A stretch of 6,872 bases of DNA from an uncultured Eubacteriales bacterium (GTDB lineage: Bacteria > Bacillota > Clostridia > Oscillospirales > CAG-272): contig CAKSIP010000054.1 in assembly GCA_934462825.1 (NCBI GenBank), positions 1 to 6,872 of the forward strand. Direction: 5' to 3'. The notes beneath the pieces were generated by a model. That model was not told the DNA's origin. It saw only the letters and a program-made list of their open reading frames with translations, and did not search any database. Every line of letters starts with the position of its first letter. The first letter of the stretch is position 1. Below, in pieces: positions 6,796 to 6,872 of the stretch. The translations under genes were made by a program, and so were the position numbers.

Positions 6796-6872
6796 ATGGT
6801 ATAATATACGCATAAAGCCTTACTACGTAAGTCTTTGCGGCTTTGCCGTTCCGCGCTACGCGCAGATGCGAA
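6796..6872. repeat. Tandem repeat copy 2 (runs off the window end)
   Basis: This copy is identical over 77 of 77 bases to 6672-6748, offset by 124 bases, and is cut by the window end, so the array probably continues. Its extended -10 (TATAAT 6800-6805) has no -35 at normal spacing; the nearest TTGCAA (6773-6778) is 21 bases away. Unlike copy 1, here the -10 sits in a near-perfect palindrome, 6791-6818, because the left arm GCTTTATG is present. Confidence 0.9.

Noticed and set aside
6672..6872. CRISPR array
   Set aside because: Repeats of at least 77 bp with a 47-bp gap holding a terminator-like hairpin do not fit CRISPR dimensions, and no cas gene is present.

Overview
The window looks like chromosome from a moderate-GC, Gram-positive Firmicute of the class Clostridia, probably a gut-type anaerobe. 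The evidence is AGGAGG-type ribosome binding sites, sigma-A promoters close to consensus, a lipobox-anchored sugar-binding protein, and a maltodextrin-type ABC locus with no ATPase gene of its own. I cannot name a genus from the sequence alone.

Layout. (1) Bases 1-698, + strand: the C-terminal part of an extracellular solute-binding protein whose 5' end lies outside the window. (2) Bases 699-800: a short convergent intergenic region with a perfect 20-bp inverted repeat, probably the terminator of the opposing operon. (3) Bases 801-5573, - strand: a compact four-gene operon. In transcription order it encodes a sugar-binding lipoprotein, a MalF-like permease, a MalG-like permease and MalQ (4-alpha-glucanotransferase), with gaps of 27, 33 and 42 bp. 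(4) Bases 5574-5754: a divergent intergenic region with a strong + strand promoter and an inverted repeat in front of the sugar operon. (5) Bases 5755-6645, + strand: a thioredoxin-reductase-like flavoprotein that keeps the CxxC centre but lacks the usual NADPH-phosphate-binding motif. (6) Bases 6646-6872: the start of a tandem repeat with a 124-bp period. Each unit carries an extended -10 box, several inverted repeats and, between the copies, a terminator-like hairpin.

How it works together. The sugar operon reads as uptake and first processing of malto-oligosaccharides. The lipoprotein captures the sugar outside the membrane, the two permeases form the channel, and MalQ rearranges the imported glucan chains in the cytoplasm. 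The energising ATPase must be encoded elsewhere, as with the shared MsmX-type ATPases of Firmicutes. The substrate is inferred from malQ and from general MalEFG resemblance.

Most of the window is ordinary. The parts most worth a second look are the structured tandem repeat at the right end, the atypical thioredoxin reductase, and the strong hairpin inside the 5' coding region of the first permease gene.
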